The notes under the pieces are model-generated. The model made no database searches, was not told the DNA's origin, and saw nothing but the letters and a program-made list of their open reading frames with translations. Shown piece after piece: positions 8,931-17,704 of a DNA stretch of 64,000 nucleotides. Made by a program: the position numbers and the translations under genes. The DNA is from Micromonospora kangleipakensis (GTDB lineage: Bacteria; Actinomycetota; Actinomycetes; Mycobacteriales; Micromonosporaceae): NCBI RefSeq assembly GCF_004217615.1, contig NZ_SHLD01000001.1, forward strand, positions 5,146,001-5,210,000, given 5' to 3'. Numbering within the stretch: the first letter of the stretch is position 1; each line of letters begins with the position of its first letter.

Positions 8931-10349
8931 CTACGGCCCAGTCACGAGGGCCCAGAGGGGACCGGCGGCGACACCCAACGCGAGACTGACCGCGGCGGCG
9001 GTCACCGCAAGTCGCGGTGACCACGGCCGCACCTGCTCGTCTCCGGACGGTCCACGGGCACCGCCGTCCGGATTTCCAGGGTTGGGCTGGCGGTAGGTCG
9101 GGACGATCCAGCGCAGGTAGTAGAAGAGGCTGAGCACGCTGTTGGCGAACACGACTACGGCGAGCCAGGCGTATCCGCCGTCCCAGGCCGCCGTCGCGGT
9201 GGTGAGCTTGCCGACGAACACCGCGGCCGGTGGGGTGCCGACCAGGCCGAGCAGCGCGACCAACAGGGCCGCGGCGAGCCAGGGCCGCTCCGCGGCCACG
9301 CCGCGGTAGTCGGTGAGGTCGCGGCGCTCGGGCAGGGCGGCGCTGACCGCGAACGCGGCGATGTTGGTCGCGGTGTAGCCGGTGAGATACACGAGCAGCG
9401 ACGGCAGGGCGAGGTCGCTGCGGCCGGCCGCCACGATCGGTACGAGCAGGAAGCCGACCTGGCTGACCGTCGACCAGCCGAGGAGCCGCCGGGGGTCGGA
9501 CTGCCAGTACGCGGCGAGGTTGCCCAGCGTCATGCTCGCCACCGCGAGCGCCGCCACCAGCAGCGGCCACGACGACGGGGGAAGCACGGTGGCGAGCCGG
9601 TAGACCGCGACCAACGCGCCGATCTTGGGCACGGTGGTGAGGAACGTCGCGGCCGTGGCGGTTGCTGCCTGGGCCGCGTCGGGGACCCAGAAGTGGGCGG
9701 GCACTCCGCCGGCTTTGAACATCAGGCCACCGATCACGGCGACCGCTGCGACGGTCACCGCCGCCTTCGGCGCGCCGGCGAGCCGGTCGGCGAGTTCGGC
9801 GTAGCCGGTGGTGCCGGTGAGTCCGGACAGGATGGTCACCCCGAGCAGAAGCAGAATGCCGAACAGTGCCCCCATCAGGTACGTCTTCATGGCCGCCTCC
9901 GCCCCTGCGCCGGTGTGCGCGAGACCGATCAGCGCGTACAGCGGGATGCTGGCGAGCAGGAACCCGACGGCGAGGGCGAGCAGGTCGTTCGCGCCGGCCA
10001 GCAGCACGGTGCCGGCGGTGGAGAACAGCAGCAGGGCATAGGTCTCGCTCTCCCGCGCGCTGCCGGCGATCTCGTCGGCGGCGATCGCCAGGATGAGCAG
10101 GGTGCCGGACGCCGCGAGGATGCGGGCGATGCCGGTGGCCGTGTCGACGGCGAACGAGTCGTCGAAGGCACTTGTCGCCGGGCTGCGGATCTGGATCGCG
10201 GCCGCGACGATCGTGGCGACGAGCACGATGGCGGTGAAGATCCGGATGATCCACTGCCGGTGGCGGGGGACGAAGGAACCGCCGATCAGCGCGGCGAGCG
10301 CGCCGCCAGCGAGCAGCATCTCGGGCAGGAGCAGCAGCGGCCGCATCAT
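8931..10349 (-). CDS. nuoN: Complex I-like antiporter subunit NuoN
   Basis: Polytopic subunit of about 472 residues, homologous to NuoN/Mrp-type antiporters, and last gene of the complex I-like operon. It keeps the family core: LAVGFLLASIPLYALIGL, lysine-containing FKAGGVPAHFWVPDAA and the C-terminal NSVLSLFYYLRW. It should conduct protons in the membrane arm. ATG 10349 is preferred because GGTGGAG sits 6 bases upstream; GTG 10361 is an alternative. It follows nuoM closely. A decayed partial copy lies at 5467-5755. Confidence 0.9.
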   Translation of the reverse strand: MMRPLLLLPEMLLAGGALAALIGGSFVPRHRQWIIRIFTAIVLVATIVAAAIQIRSPATSAFDDSFAVDTATGIARILAASGTLLILAIAADEIAGSARESETYALLLFSTAGTVLLAGANDLLALAVGFLLASIPLYALIGLAHTGAGAEAAMKTYLMGALFGILLLLGVTILSGLTGTTGYAELADRLAGAPKAAVTVAAVAVIGGLMFKAGGVPAHFWVPDAAQAATATAATFLTTVPKIGALVAVYRLATVLPPSSWPLLVAALAVASMTLGNLAAYWQSDPRRLLGWSTVSQVGFLLVPIVAAGRSDLALPSLLVYLTGYTATNIAAFAVSAALPERRDLTDYRGVAAERPWLAAALLVALLGLVGTPPAAVFVGKLTTATAAWDGGYAWLAVVVFANSVLSLFYYLRWIVPTYRQPNPGNPDGGARGPSGDEQVRPWSPRLAVTAAAVSLALGVAAGPLWALVTGP

Positions 10350-10364
10350 CTCCGTCTCCACCGG

Positions 10365-11855
10365 TCACCGCCCGAGCAGGCCGACGACGGCGTGTGCGGC
10401 GGGTTCGATGACGTCGAGCAGCGGGCGCGGCAGAACCCCGACCGCCAGGGACAGCAGCAGCAGCGGCCCGACCGACCAAAGCTCGCGGGCGCGCAGGTCG
10501 GTGAATCCGACCGAGCTGCCGGCGGTGTCGCCGGTGAAGACGCGTTGCAGCGCGCGGAGGAACAGCGCCGCTGTGATCAGGATGCCGAGCACCGCGACGG
10601 CGGTGACCGGGGCCGCGGCGACGCTACCGGTGAAGATCTGGAACTCGGCGATGAAGCCTGAGAAGGCGGGCAGGCCGAGGGAGGCGAACGCTCCCACGGC
10701 GAACAGCGCCGCGAAGGTCGGCGCGGGTGCGGCGAGCCCGCCGAAGTCGCGCATGTCGTAGGTGCCGGCGCGGTCTTGCAGGACGCCGGCGAGCAGGAAC
10801 AGGGCGCCGGTGATCAGGCCGTGGCTGACCATCTGGGTGACTGCGCCGGCGACCGCCACGCTGCGGGCCTGGGTGGTGTCGGCGGCGACCAGGCCGGCGA
10901 CGCCGACGGCGAGGATGATGTAGCCCATGTGGTTGACCGACGTGTAGGCGATCATGCGTTTGACGTTGGATTGGGCCAGCGCCACGAGCGCCCCGTAGAT
11001 CACCGACATGACGCCGACGACGATGACCACCCACGCCCAGGCTCGCCACGCCTGCGGCAGCATCGGCATGGCGATGCGGACGAAGCCGTAGGTGCCCATC
11101 TTCAGCAGCACCCCGGCGAGGACCGCCGAGCCGACGGCCGGTGCGTCGGTGTGCGCGGGCGGGAGCCAGGTGTGGAAGGGCACGGTCGGCGTCTTCACCG
11201 CTAGGCCGAGCAGGATCGCCGCGAGCACCAGTCCACCAGCGACCGGCCGGCCTTGAAGCGGCGGCGTGGCGGCGAGTTCCGGCATGTCGAAGGTGTGCGG
11301 GTTGGCGGCGACGTACAGGCCGATGAAGCCGACGAGAAGTGCCAGCGAGCCGAGGAATGTGTAGAGGAAGAACTTCAGCGCCGAGTGGGCTCGGTTGCCG
11401 TGGCCCCAGCCGGCGATGACGAAGTACATGCCGACGATGGACAGGTCGAAGAAGACGAAGAACAGGATCAGGTCGGCGGCGACGAACAGGCCGAGGCTGA
11501 CGCTCTGCAGGAACAGGAACAGTGCCGCGTGAGCGCGGGGGCGGTGCCGCTCGCGTAGCGCGTACACCGCGCAGGCCAGGTAGATCACCGCGGTCATCGA
11601 CACCAGCGGCAGCGAGAACCCGTCCACGCCGATGTGGTAGCTGCTGTTCACGCCGGGAATCCACGCCGCCCGCTCGGCGAAGGCCAACTCCCCGGGCGGC
11701 GGAGTGTCGTAGCGCGCCCACACGAGGGCGATGAGTCCGAGGTCGACGGCCGCCACGGCGACCCAGGTCCAGCGCGCCACGGTGTCGCCGAGACGCGGCA
11801 CGGCGGCCAACGCCACGGCGGCGATCAGCGGCAGGAAGACAATCAGGCTGAGCAA
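10365..11855 (-). CDS. nuoM: Complex I-like antiporter subunit NuoM
   Basis: NuoM family membrane subunit of about 496 residues with 13-14 helices. Family signatures are intact: VDGFSLPLV, FFVFFDLSIVGMYF, AVKTPTVPFHTWLPPAHTDA and GFIAEFQIF. The proposed start is TTG at 11855, five bases after the nuoL stop, with GGGGAT upstream; no ATG or GTG is suitably placed. It is one of the three antiporter-like proton channels of the membrane arm. The C-terminus is the usual length. Confidence 0.9.
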   Translation of the reverse strand: MLSLIVFLPLIAAVALAAVPRLGDTVARWTWVAVAAVDLGLIALVWARYDTPPPGELAFAERAAWIPGVNSSYHIGVDGFSLPLVSMTAVIYLACAVYALRERHRPRAHAALFLFLQSVSLGLFVAADLILFFVFFDLSIVGMYFVIAGWGHGNRAHSALKFFLYTFLGSLALLVGFIGLYVAANPHTFDMPELAATPPLQGRPVAGGLVLAAILLGLAVKTPTVPFHTWLPPAHTDAPAVGSAVLAGVLLKMGTYGFVRIAMPMLPQAWRAWAWVVIVVGVMSVIYGALVALAQSNVKRMIAYTSVNHMGYIILAVGVAGLVAADTTQARSVAVAGAVTQMVSHGLITGALFLLAGVLQDRAGTYDMRDFGGLAAPAPTFAALFAVGAFASLGLPAFSGFIAEFQIFTGSVAAAPVTAVAVLGILITAALFLRALQRVFTGDTAGSSVGFTDLRARELWSVGPLLLLSLAVGVLPRPLLDVIEPAAHAVVGLLGR

Positions 11856-11859
11856 CGGC

Positions 11860-13698
11860 TTATCCCCACACGAGGAGGACGACGACGGCGACGAGGAGCA
11901 CGACGACGGCCTGCAGGTAGTACTGGTGCAGCTGACCGGTCTGCGGGCGGCGGGCGAGCTGTCCCAGCTGGCGAGCTCCGGCCGCGAGCCGTTCCACGGC
12001 GCGGTCGAGCCACCGGTCGTCGACCCGGCCGGCCCATGCGGCCAGGCGCAGCGTCCCGGCCGAGACGGATTCGACGCCGCGGTCGAGGACCTGGTCGTCG
12101 AAGCGGGCAAGCACCTCGGCGCAGCGCAGGGTCGGGCGGACGATCAGCACCCGTACGGTGGCCTCCAGCCCCAGCCACCGGAGCGCCCACCGTGGCTCGG
12201 GGGCCGGTCGGCGGGCGACGAGCAGCACGACGGCCAGGGCGAGCACGGCCGAGACCGCAAGCTCGACCACGGAGGCGTGGAACTCGCCGGGCTGCCCGAC
12301 AGTCCGGGCGACGACGGCGTCGACCGGTGGAAGGGCCAGCAGACCGGCACAGGCGGCGCCCACCGCGAGGATCACCAGCGGCGCCTGCTGCAGGCCGGTG
12401 ACCCGCCCGGCTTCCACCCGGTCGCGGTCACCGCGCCGCCCGAGGGGTCGCCAGATGACGACGAGCAGCTTGCCCGCGTACGCGGCCGACAATGCCGACG
12501 CGGCCAGCCCGACCAGGTACAGCCAGGGCGACTGTTCCAGGACCTTGGCGAGGACGGCGTCCTTGGTCGCCCACAGCGCCAGCGGCGCGATCCCGGCCAG
12601 CGCCAGCGCCCCGGCGGTGGCGGACCAGCCGACCAGCGGCCACCGACCGGCGACCCCGCGCAGGCCGGCGAGCTGCGTGGTGCCCAACGCGGTCAGCCAC
12701 GCCCCTGCCGCCAGGAACAGCAGCGCCTTGGTCGCGGCGTGCGCGATCAGATGGGCGGCGCCGCCGGCCACCGTGCCGGCGCCGGCGGCCATCACCACGA
12801 ACCCGAGTTGGGCGGCGGTGGAGGCGGCCAGCAGCTGCTTGATGTCCCGCTGGGCGACCGCCACCGCGCCGAGCAGCAGCGCCGTCAGACCGCCGGCCCA
12901 CATGGTCACCGGGGCGGCCCAGCCGGTTGCGGCGAGGAGGGGCTGCACCCGCAGCAGCAGGTAGCCGCCCATGGCCACCATCGCCGCGGAGTGCAGGAGC
13001 GCGCTGACCGGGCTCGGGCCGGCCATCGCCCGGGACAGCCAGAACGACAGTGGCAGTTGCGCGGCCTTGCCGAGCGCGGCGGCGACGATCCCGGCGGCGA
13101 TGACGTGCCGCCATCCCGGGCTGCTGTGGGGCAGCTCGGCCAGGGCCAGACCCGCGCCACCGGCCAGGGCGGCTCCCGCGGCGACGTACAGGCCCAGGTC
13201 GGCCGAGCGGGTGGTGACGAACGCGGTCAGGCCGGCCGACACGCGGTCCTCGTCGCGCCACCTGAACCCGATCAGCGCGTACGAGGCCGCGCCCATGATC
13301 TCCCACGCGAACAGCAACGTGGGCAGGGTCGCCGCGGTGACGGTGAGCGCGGCGGAGGCGGCGAACAGCAGCATCAGGCCGTGGAAGCGTGCCTGCGAGC
13401 GGCGGATCTCCCCTGCCGCGGCGACTAGCACCAGCAGGGTCACCACGGCGAGCATGGGCACCAGCAGCGCGGCGAGCCCGTCGACGGTGAGCGCGAAGTC
13501 GACGCCGGCCATGAATGGCACCGCAACGGCGGGCCGGGCCACCGCGACCACCACCGACAGGACCACCGAGGCCGCGGCGACGGCAAGTGAGACCGGCGCG
13601 GCGGCCCGCTCCGCGCGCCGGCTCGTGGCCAGCAGGGTCCCAGCCGCCGTGGGGAGGGCTACCAGTGACCACAGGGCCGCCTGCGCTAGTTGGCTCAT
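11860..13698 (-). CDS. nuoL: Complex I-like antiporter subunit NuoL
   Basis: NuoL homologue of 612 residues. Conserved elements: FAWEIMGAASYALIGF, KAAQLPLSFWLSRAM, GPSPVSALLHSAAMV and AHAATKALLFLAAG. The C-terminal ~130 residues include helices compatible with the lateral helix of NuoL. The ATG at 13698 overlaps the nuoK stop by 4 bases (ATGA), so a longer upstream frame is rejected. It should be the distal proton channel of the membrane arm. Confidence 0.92.
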   Translation of the reverse strand: MSQLAQAALWSLVALPTAAGTLLATSRRAERAAAPVSLAVAAASVVLSVVVAVARPAVAVPFMAGVDFALTVDGLAALLVPMLAVVTLLVLVAAAGEIRRSQARFHGLMLLFAASAALTVTAATLPTLLFAWEIMGAASYALIGFRWRDEDRVSAGLTAFVTTRSADLGLYVAAGAALAGGAGLALAELPHSSPGWRHVIAAGIVAAALGKAAQLPLSFWLSRAMAGPSPVSALLHSAAMVAMGGYLLLRVQPLLAATGWAAPVTMWAGGLTALLLGAVAVAQRDIKQLLAASTAAQLGFVVMAAGAGTVAGGAAHLIAHAATKALLFLAAGAWLTALGTTQLAGLRGVAGRWPLVGWSATAGALALAGIAPLALWATKDAVLAKVLEQSPWLYLVGLAASALSAAYAGKLLVVIWRPLGRRGDRDRVEAGRVTGLQQAPLVILAVGAACAGLLALPPVDAVVARTVGQPGEFHASVVELAVSAVLALAVVLLVARRPAPEPRWALRWLGLEATVRVLIVRPTLRCAEVLARFDDQVLDRGVESVSAGTLRLAAWAGRVDDRWLDRAVERLAAGARQLGQLARRPQTGQLHQYYLQAVVVLLVAVVVLLVWG

Positions 13699-13997
13699 CG
13701 GGACAGGTCCGCGGCCATGTCGGTCATGTCGGTACGGCGCACGCGATGCAGATGGGTGGCCACGGCGAAGCCCATCGCCATCTCGACGGTCATCGCGACG
13801 ATGATGATCAGCAGCAGCACCTGCCCGGACGGGTCCGGGGCGAGGAACCACCAGAAGCCGGCGGCGGCCAGGATGAGGCCGTTGAGCATCAGTTCCAGCC
13901 CCATCATCACCATGACCACCACCTGCTGGGACAGCGCGCCGTAGAGGCCGACGCTGAACAGCGCCGCTGCCACGAGCAGCACGGTCTGCAGGGTCAT
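13695..13997 (-). CDS. nuoK: Complex I-like subunit NuoK
   Basis: Protein of 100 residues with three transmembrane helices. The two essential glutamates of the NuoK proton path are visible, in MGLELMLNG and in TVEMAMGFA, which argues that the membrane arm remains functional. It overlaps nuoJ and nuoL by 4 bases on both sides, indicating translational coupling. Confidence 0.92.
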   Translation of the reverse strand: MTLQTVLLVAAALFSVGLYGALSQQVVVMVMMGLELMLNGLILAAAGFWWFLAPDPSGQVLLLIIIVAMTVEMAMGFAVATHLHRVRRTDMTDMAADLSR

Positions 13998-14557
13998 CGG
14001 CCGACACCTCCCGGTTGCGGGTCGTCGGCCGGTCGCCGGCGCAGGTCGTCGCCGAACCGGTCGTAGCGGGTCCGGTGGGCTGCCAGCACGACGCCGGCGA
14101 TGATCGTGACCGCCATGACCGCCCCGACGCCGGTCATGACCAGCATCTTCGGGCCCATCAGCTCCTCCCCCAACGCCTCGGTGACGTCGACGGGCGGGGC
14201 GCCGCGCCGCGTGGGCCAGGGCACGAGCAGCACCCCGGCGGCGAGGAGCACGAACACACCGATGGACACCGCCAGGGCGTGGCGGTTGTCGTGGACCATG
14301 CTCATCGGCATCAGCGCCGGGTTCATTCCCATGAACATGACCATGTAGACGGCCATGACGGCCATCTCCATGACCATCATCAGGATCGTCACCACGCCGA
14401 CGTAGTTCTGCTGCATCAGCAGCACCTGCACGCCGACGGCGATGAACGACACGGCGAGGGCGTAGCTGGCCCGGGCCATCGAGTTGACGATGAACACGGC
14501 GGCGCCGGCGAGCACGGCGACGACCGCCAGGGCCCAGAACGCGACGTGAGTGATCAC
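13994..14557 (-). CDS. nuoJ: Complex I-like subunit NuoJ
   Basis: Polytopic subunit of 187 residues with five predicted helices. The NuoJ signature region is present as QNYVGVVTILMMVMEM followed by MVMFMGMNP; the canonical motif has a Tyr/Gly-rich bend at this place. Start GTG 14557 lies directly after the nuoH stop. The segment is unusually Met-rich (MMVMEMAVMAVYMVMFMGMN), more than in ordinary NuoJ proteins. Confidence 0.85.
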   Translation of the reverse strand: MITHVAFWALAVVAVLAGAAVFIVNSMARASYALAVSFIAVGVQVLLMQQNYVGVVTILMMVMEMAVMAVYMVMFMGMNPALMPMSMVHDNRHALAVSIGVFVLLAAGVLLVPWPTRRGAPPVDVTEALGEELMGPKMLVMTGVGAVMAVTIIAGVVLAAHRTRYDRFGDDLRRRPADDPQPGGVGR

Positions 14558-14558
14558 C

Positions 14559-15497
14559 TCAGCTCCTCCCCGCGGCGACGACCGCGACGATCAGGTCCTG
14601 CAGCAGCACCGCGGGAAGCAGCACCAGCCACCCGGCCTCCATGAACACGTCCGGCCGCGCCGCCGGCAGGCGGCGGCGCAGCCACACGAACACGGCCAGC
14701 AGGGCGAGGGTCTTGATCAGCACCCACGCCCAGGCGGGCAGCAGCGGGCCGGCGCCGCCGCCGAGGAACATCGGCACCGCGAACGCGGCCCCGGCGGCGA
14801 GCAACGCGTACCGGCCGCCCTGGAACAGCAGCCGGTCGACGCCGGACAGCTCGGCGGTCACGCCGCCGGCCACGTCTGCGCCGAGGGCCGGGGAGAACGG
14901 TCCCCAGACAGCGATCGCCAGGACTCCCATGCAGAAGACGAGGAAGGCCACCGGCATCCAGACGACGAACCAGAGGCCCTGCTGGGCGGCGGCGATCTCC
15001 CCGACGTTCAGGCTCGACGCACCGACCGCGGGCGCCACGAGCGCGAACATCAGCGGCAGCTCGTAGGCCAGCCCGTGGGCGAGGAACCGGTAACCGCCGA
15101 CCAGGGAGTGCGCCGAGTTGGCGCCCCAGCCGGTCAGCCACACGAACGCCCACGCCAGCACGTCCATGGCGTTGAACCAGATCACCCCGACGTCGAGGTC
15201 GAACAGCGTCCACCGTCCGAGCGGCACCACCGTGATGATCATCAACGCCATCAGCAGTAGTCCTGACCCGCCGATGCGCCACAGCAGGCTGTCCGCCGCG
15301 ACCGTGGTCCGCCGCCGCTGGCGCATCAGCCGGGCCACCTCACCGAATGGCTGGCTCAGCCCGGATGAGCCCGTGCCGGTTGTCCGCGCGGTCAGGAACC
15401 CGTCAAGAACGGCACCGGCGACCGCCAGGAGTCCGAGCAGCCCGGCGGCGGGCACCGCCCACCCGGCGTGGACCACGGTGACCGCGGCTTCAGACAT
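14559..15497 (-). CDS. nuoH: Divergent complex I-like subunit NuoH
   Basis: Protein of 312 residues with about eight helices, matching NuoH in order and length (NuoH is usually about 320-420 residues). It keeps the GW-N-S and AYELPL segments, but the quinone-channel signature PFD-PEAE-EL, highly conserved in true NuoH, is replaced by PFSPALGADVAGGV. The acidic quinone-site chain is therefore altered, so standard quinone chemistry is doubtful. Overlaps the preceding gene by 8 bases. Confidence 0.85.
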   Translation of the reverse strand: MSEAAVTVVHAGWAVPAAGLLGLLAVAGAVLDGFLTARTTGTGSSGLSQPFGEVARLMRQRRRTTVAADSLLWRIGGSGLLLMALMIITVVPLGRWTLFDLDVGVIWFNAMDVLAWAFVWLTGWGANSAHSLVGGYRFLAHGLAYELPLMFALVAPAVGASSLNVGEIAAAQQGLWFVVWMPVAFLVFCMGVLAIAVWGPFSPALGADVAGGVTAELSGVDRLLFQGGRYALLAAGAAFAVPMFLGGGAGPLLPAWAWVLIKTLALLAVFVWLRRRLPAARPDVFMEAGWLVLLPAVLLQDLIVAVVAAGRS

Positions 15498-17064
15498 GGC
15501 TCACCTCCCGATCGGCGGCGAGCGGATCGAGGTCGAGGCTGGCGACGATGAGGCGGGCGGTGGCGAGGTCCCACCCGCGTACCAGATCAGGGATCGCGTC
15601 GACGGGTACGCGGAGCGGCGGGCCGGTGGGCTGCTGGCCGGCGGTACTGTGTGCGGCCCGGTCGAGCATGGCGAGCAGCCGGTCACGGACGCCGCCTGCC
15701 ATGGTGGTTGGCAGGCCGCGGCGGGCGAGATCGTGCGCATTCCGCGGCCCGACGCGGCGCAGCGACCACCGCAACCACCACGACCGGCCGACCATGCGGC
15801 GCAGCCGGTGGAGTTCCCCCGCCGGCCTATCAAGGTCATCGGTGAACAGCAGGGCGTCCCGGATCCGCCGAGCGCGGGAGGCGGCATCACCCCAGCCCGC
15901 GAGCCCCAGGAGGCTGGCGGCGTTGTCGCAGCGTCGGGCGGCGAACCGCCGCGGGTCCCCCGGCACGTGCCCCGGCTCTGCGGCTGCAATGCGGTCGTCG
16001 GCGGCGACCAGGCTGGTCTCCGCGTCGACGATGACGTCGCCCTGGAGGGTGCACCGCAGGACGAGGCCCGCCGGCCAGTACGCCAGGACCGGGCCAAGTC
16101 GCAGATGCAGGAGATCCATCTCCAAGCCATCGCGGTCCTCACCGCCGCTGGCGAGCGGGATGCCGCCGGGGGCCATGTCCATGCCCCCATGCGCCATGCC
16201 ACCGTGGCCCATGCCGCCATGGCCCATCATCGCGCCGTGTTGAGCGTGCCCCATGCCCTCGTGATGGGCGTGCTCAGAACCGGCGCGCCCGGAGTGGTTC
16301 ATGTCGCCATGGCCGTCGGAGGGCATGTCCTCATGACCGGAGCGCCCCGCACCACCATGACCCGCCTGCCGACCAGTCGCCGTCTGATCGTGGTCGGCGT
16401 GCCCCGGGTGGCCGTGATCGTCATGCCCCCGGCCGCCGCCGTCGGCGTGCTCACCGCTGCCGTGTGGCGGCTCGGGGTGGCCGATGTGGCCGTGCGCATC
16501 GTGCGCCGGCCCTCCGCGGTGCGTTCCTTCCTGAATCTCCGCGGAGTCGGCGCCCGTGCCGTGGTCGGCCTGCGGCTCGTGGGCCGCCCCGCCCTGCTCT
16601 CCGCCGCCACGGCGGTCCGGGGCGGGGTGGGCGGTGTCGTGCCCGGCGCGGCCGTGTGGAGCGTGCGGTTCGTGGGGGTGATGCTCACCCGGATGGGCAT
16701 GGCCGGTCGCGGCGTGGTCGGGTGACCGGTCACGGCTGTCGACACGCTGCCTGGTGAGGTCGAGCAGTTCTTCCTCCGCTGCGACGAGGGCGGGCAGGAC
16801 TGCCTGCGGGGATTCGACCTCGATGCGAGCGCGCGGGCCGGGCATCTGTTCCCACAGCCGATGCAGCGGCTCCGCCAGGTGCGGGGGCGGCGGGCCGCAG
16901 ACGGCCAGGATGTCGGCGTCCGCCGGGGACAGGGCCAGCCGCCAGCCCCGGGCCAGGACGTGCCGCTCGACCGCGGCCCGGGTCACCCAGTGCCCTGGCA
17001 CCTCGGCTACGAGCACATGCGCGTGCCGGGCGGCGATCCGCCCTAACGCTTCGCTCAGGCCCAC
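15490..17064 (-). CDS. Fused NuoB/NuoD-like protein with His/Met-rich linker
   Basis: Protein of 524 residues in the position normally taken by nuoB-C-D. Residues 1-~110 look NuoB-like (ADADILAVCGPPPPHL then RLWEQMPGP), but there is one Cys only, so the tetranuclear N2 cluster cannot be held in the usual way. Residues ~115-295 are a low-complexity His/Gly/Asp/Met region ending in repeated GHGGM units, likely metal-binding. Residues ~305-524 resemble a degenerate NuoD/hydrogenase-large-subunit domain (LRLGPVLAYWPAGLVLRC). GTG 17064 overlaps the nuoA stop. Codon 7 is TTA, a rare bldA-type codon. The family assignment of both ends is inferred from faint similarity plus gene order. Confidence 0.6.
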   Translation of the reverse strand: MGLSEALGRIAARHAHVLVAEVPGHWVTRAAVERHVLARGWRLALSPADADILAVCGPPPPHLAEPLHRLWEQMPGPRARIEVESPQAVLPALVAAEEELLDLTRQRVDSRDRSPDHAATGHAHPGEHHPHEPHAPHGRAGHDTAHPAPDRRGGGEQGGAAHEPQADHGTGADSAEIQEGTHRGGPAHDAHGHIGHPEPPHGSGEHADGGGRGHDDHGHPGHADHDQTATGRQAGHGGAGRSGHEDMPSDGHGDMNHSGRAGSEHAHHEGMGHAQHGAMMGHGGMGHGGMAHGGMDMAPGGIPLASGGEDRDGLEMDLLHLRLGPVLAYWPAGLVLRCTLQGDVIVDAETSLVAADDRIAAAEPGHVPGDPRRFAARRCDNAASLLGLAGWGDAASRARRIRDALLFTDDLDRPAGELHRLRRMVGRSWWLRWSLRRVGPRNAHDLARRGLPTTMAGGVRDRLLAMLDRAAHSTAGQQPTGPPLRVPVDAIPDLVRGWDLATARLIVASLDLDPLAADREVSHV

Positions 17065-17399
17065 CGCAGCGCGCCTTCCCGCCAGGCCCAGAGCACGGCC
17101 ACGAAGACTGCGCCGAGGAAGACGAACATCTCGACGATCGCGGTGGCCCCGAGTCGGGTGACGACCACCGACCACGGGTACATGAACAGCATTTCCACGT
17201 CGAAGGCGAGAAAGAGCAGCGTGGCGAGGTACCACCGGACGTGGTAGCGCGACAGTGCGTGCTCCTCGGGCTGCCACCCGGACTGGAAGGGCAGGCTCTC
17301 CAGCGGCGAGGAAGCGATCGCCAGAGCCCGGTGGGCCAGGTACAGGCCGGCGACGATGAGCACCGCCACCAGCACCATGCTCGCTGCCCCTGCGTACAT
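17055..17399 (-). CDS. nuoA: Complex I-like subunit NuoA
   Basis: Protein of 114 residues with three helices and the NuoA signature LLFLAFDVEMLFMYPW. It is the first gene of the eight-gene operon and is preceded by TAGGAGCGGA before ATG 17399. The next gene starts within its last codons. An inverted repeat at 17626-17645 lies about 230 bases upstream and may be an operator. Confidence 0.92.
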   Translation of the reverse strand: MYAGAASMVLVAVLIVAGLYLAHRALAIASSPLESLPFQSGWQPEEHALSRYHVRWYLATLLFLAFDVEMLFMYPWSVVVTRLGATAIVEMFVFLGAVFVAVLWAWREGALRWA

Positions 17400-17625
17400 T
17401 CCGCTCCTATCCGCGCTGCCGATTCCCTAGCTGCTAGCCGAGCGCTCGGCCGCCCAGGCCCGCGCCGGGTCGCTCCCTCCCATCGCCTTTCCCCGTCAGG
17501 CGGTGTGCGAGGTCCTCTGCCGGCATGCGGAGGCGCCGCCCCTGCGGATGGGACCGTCACGCCGGCACATGGCAAGCCAACGTGGATTCGGCATCGGCCG
17601 ATCCGCACGGACTCCTCACCCACTT

Positions 17626-17645
17626 CTACTATCATGAGGTAGTAG
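17626..17645. promoter_or_regulatory. CTACTA-N8-TAGTAG inverted repeat, second copy
   Basis: CTACTATCATGAGGTAGTAG has 6-bp outer arms and 8 bases between, as in the site at 5359-5378. It lies in the 305-base gene-free gap between nuoA (start 17399) and the 3' end of the GH3 gene (17705). Nothing else recognised in the gap. Confidence 0.4.
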
Positions 17646-17704
17646 AGGCTGCCTGTTGTGCCGCGAACGCGTCCACGAAGTTGGAGCGGCGCGAGCATGT
17701 CGGG

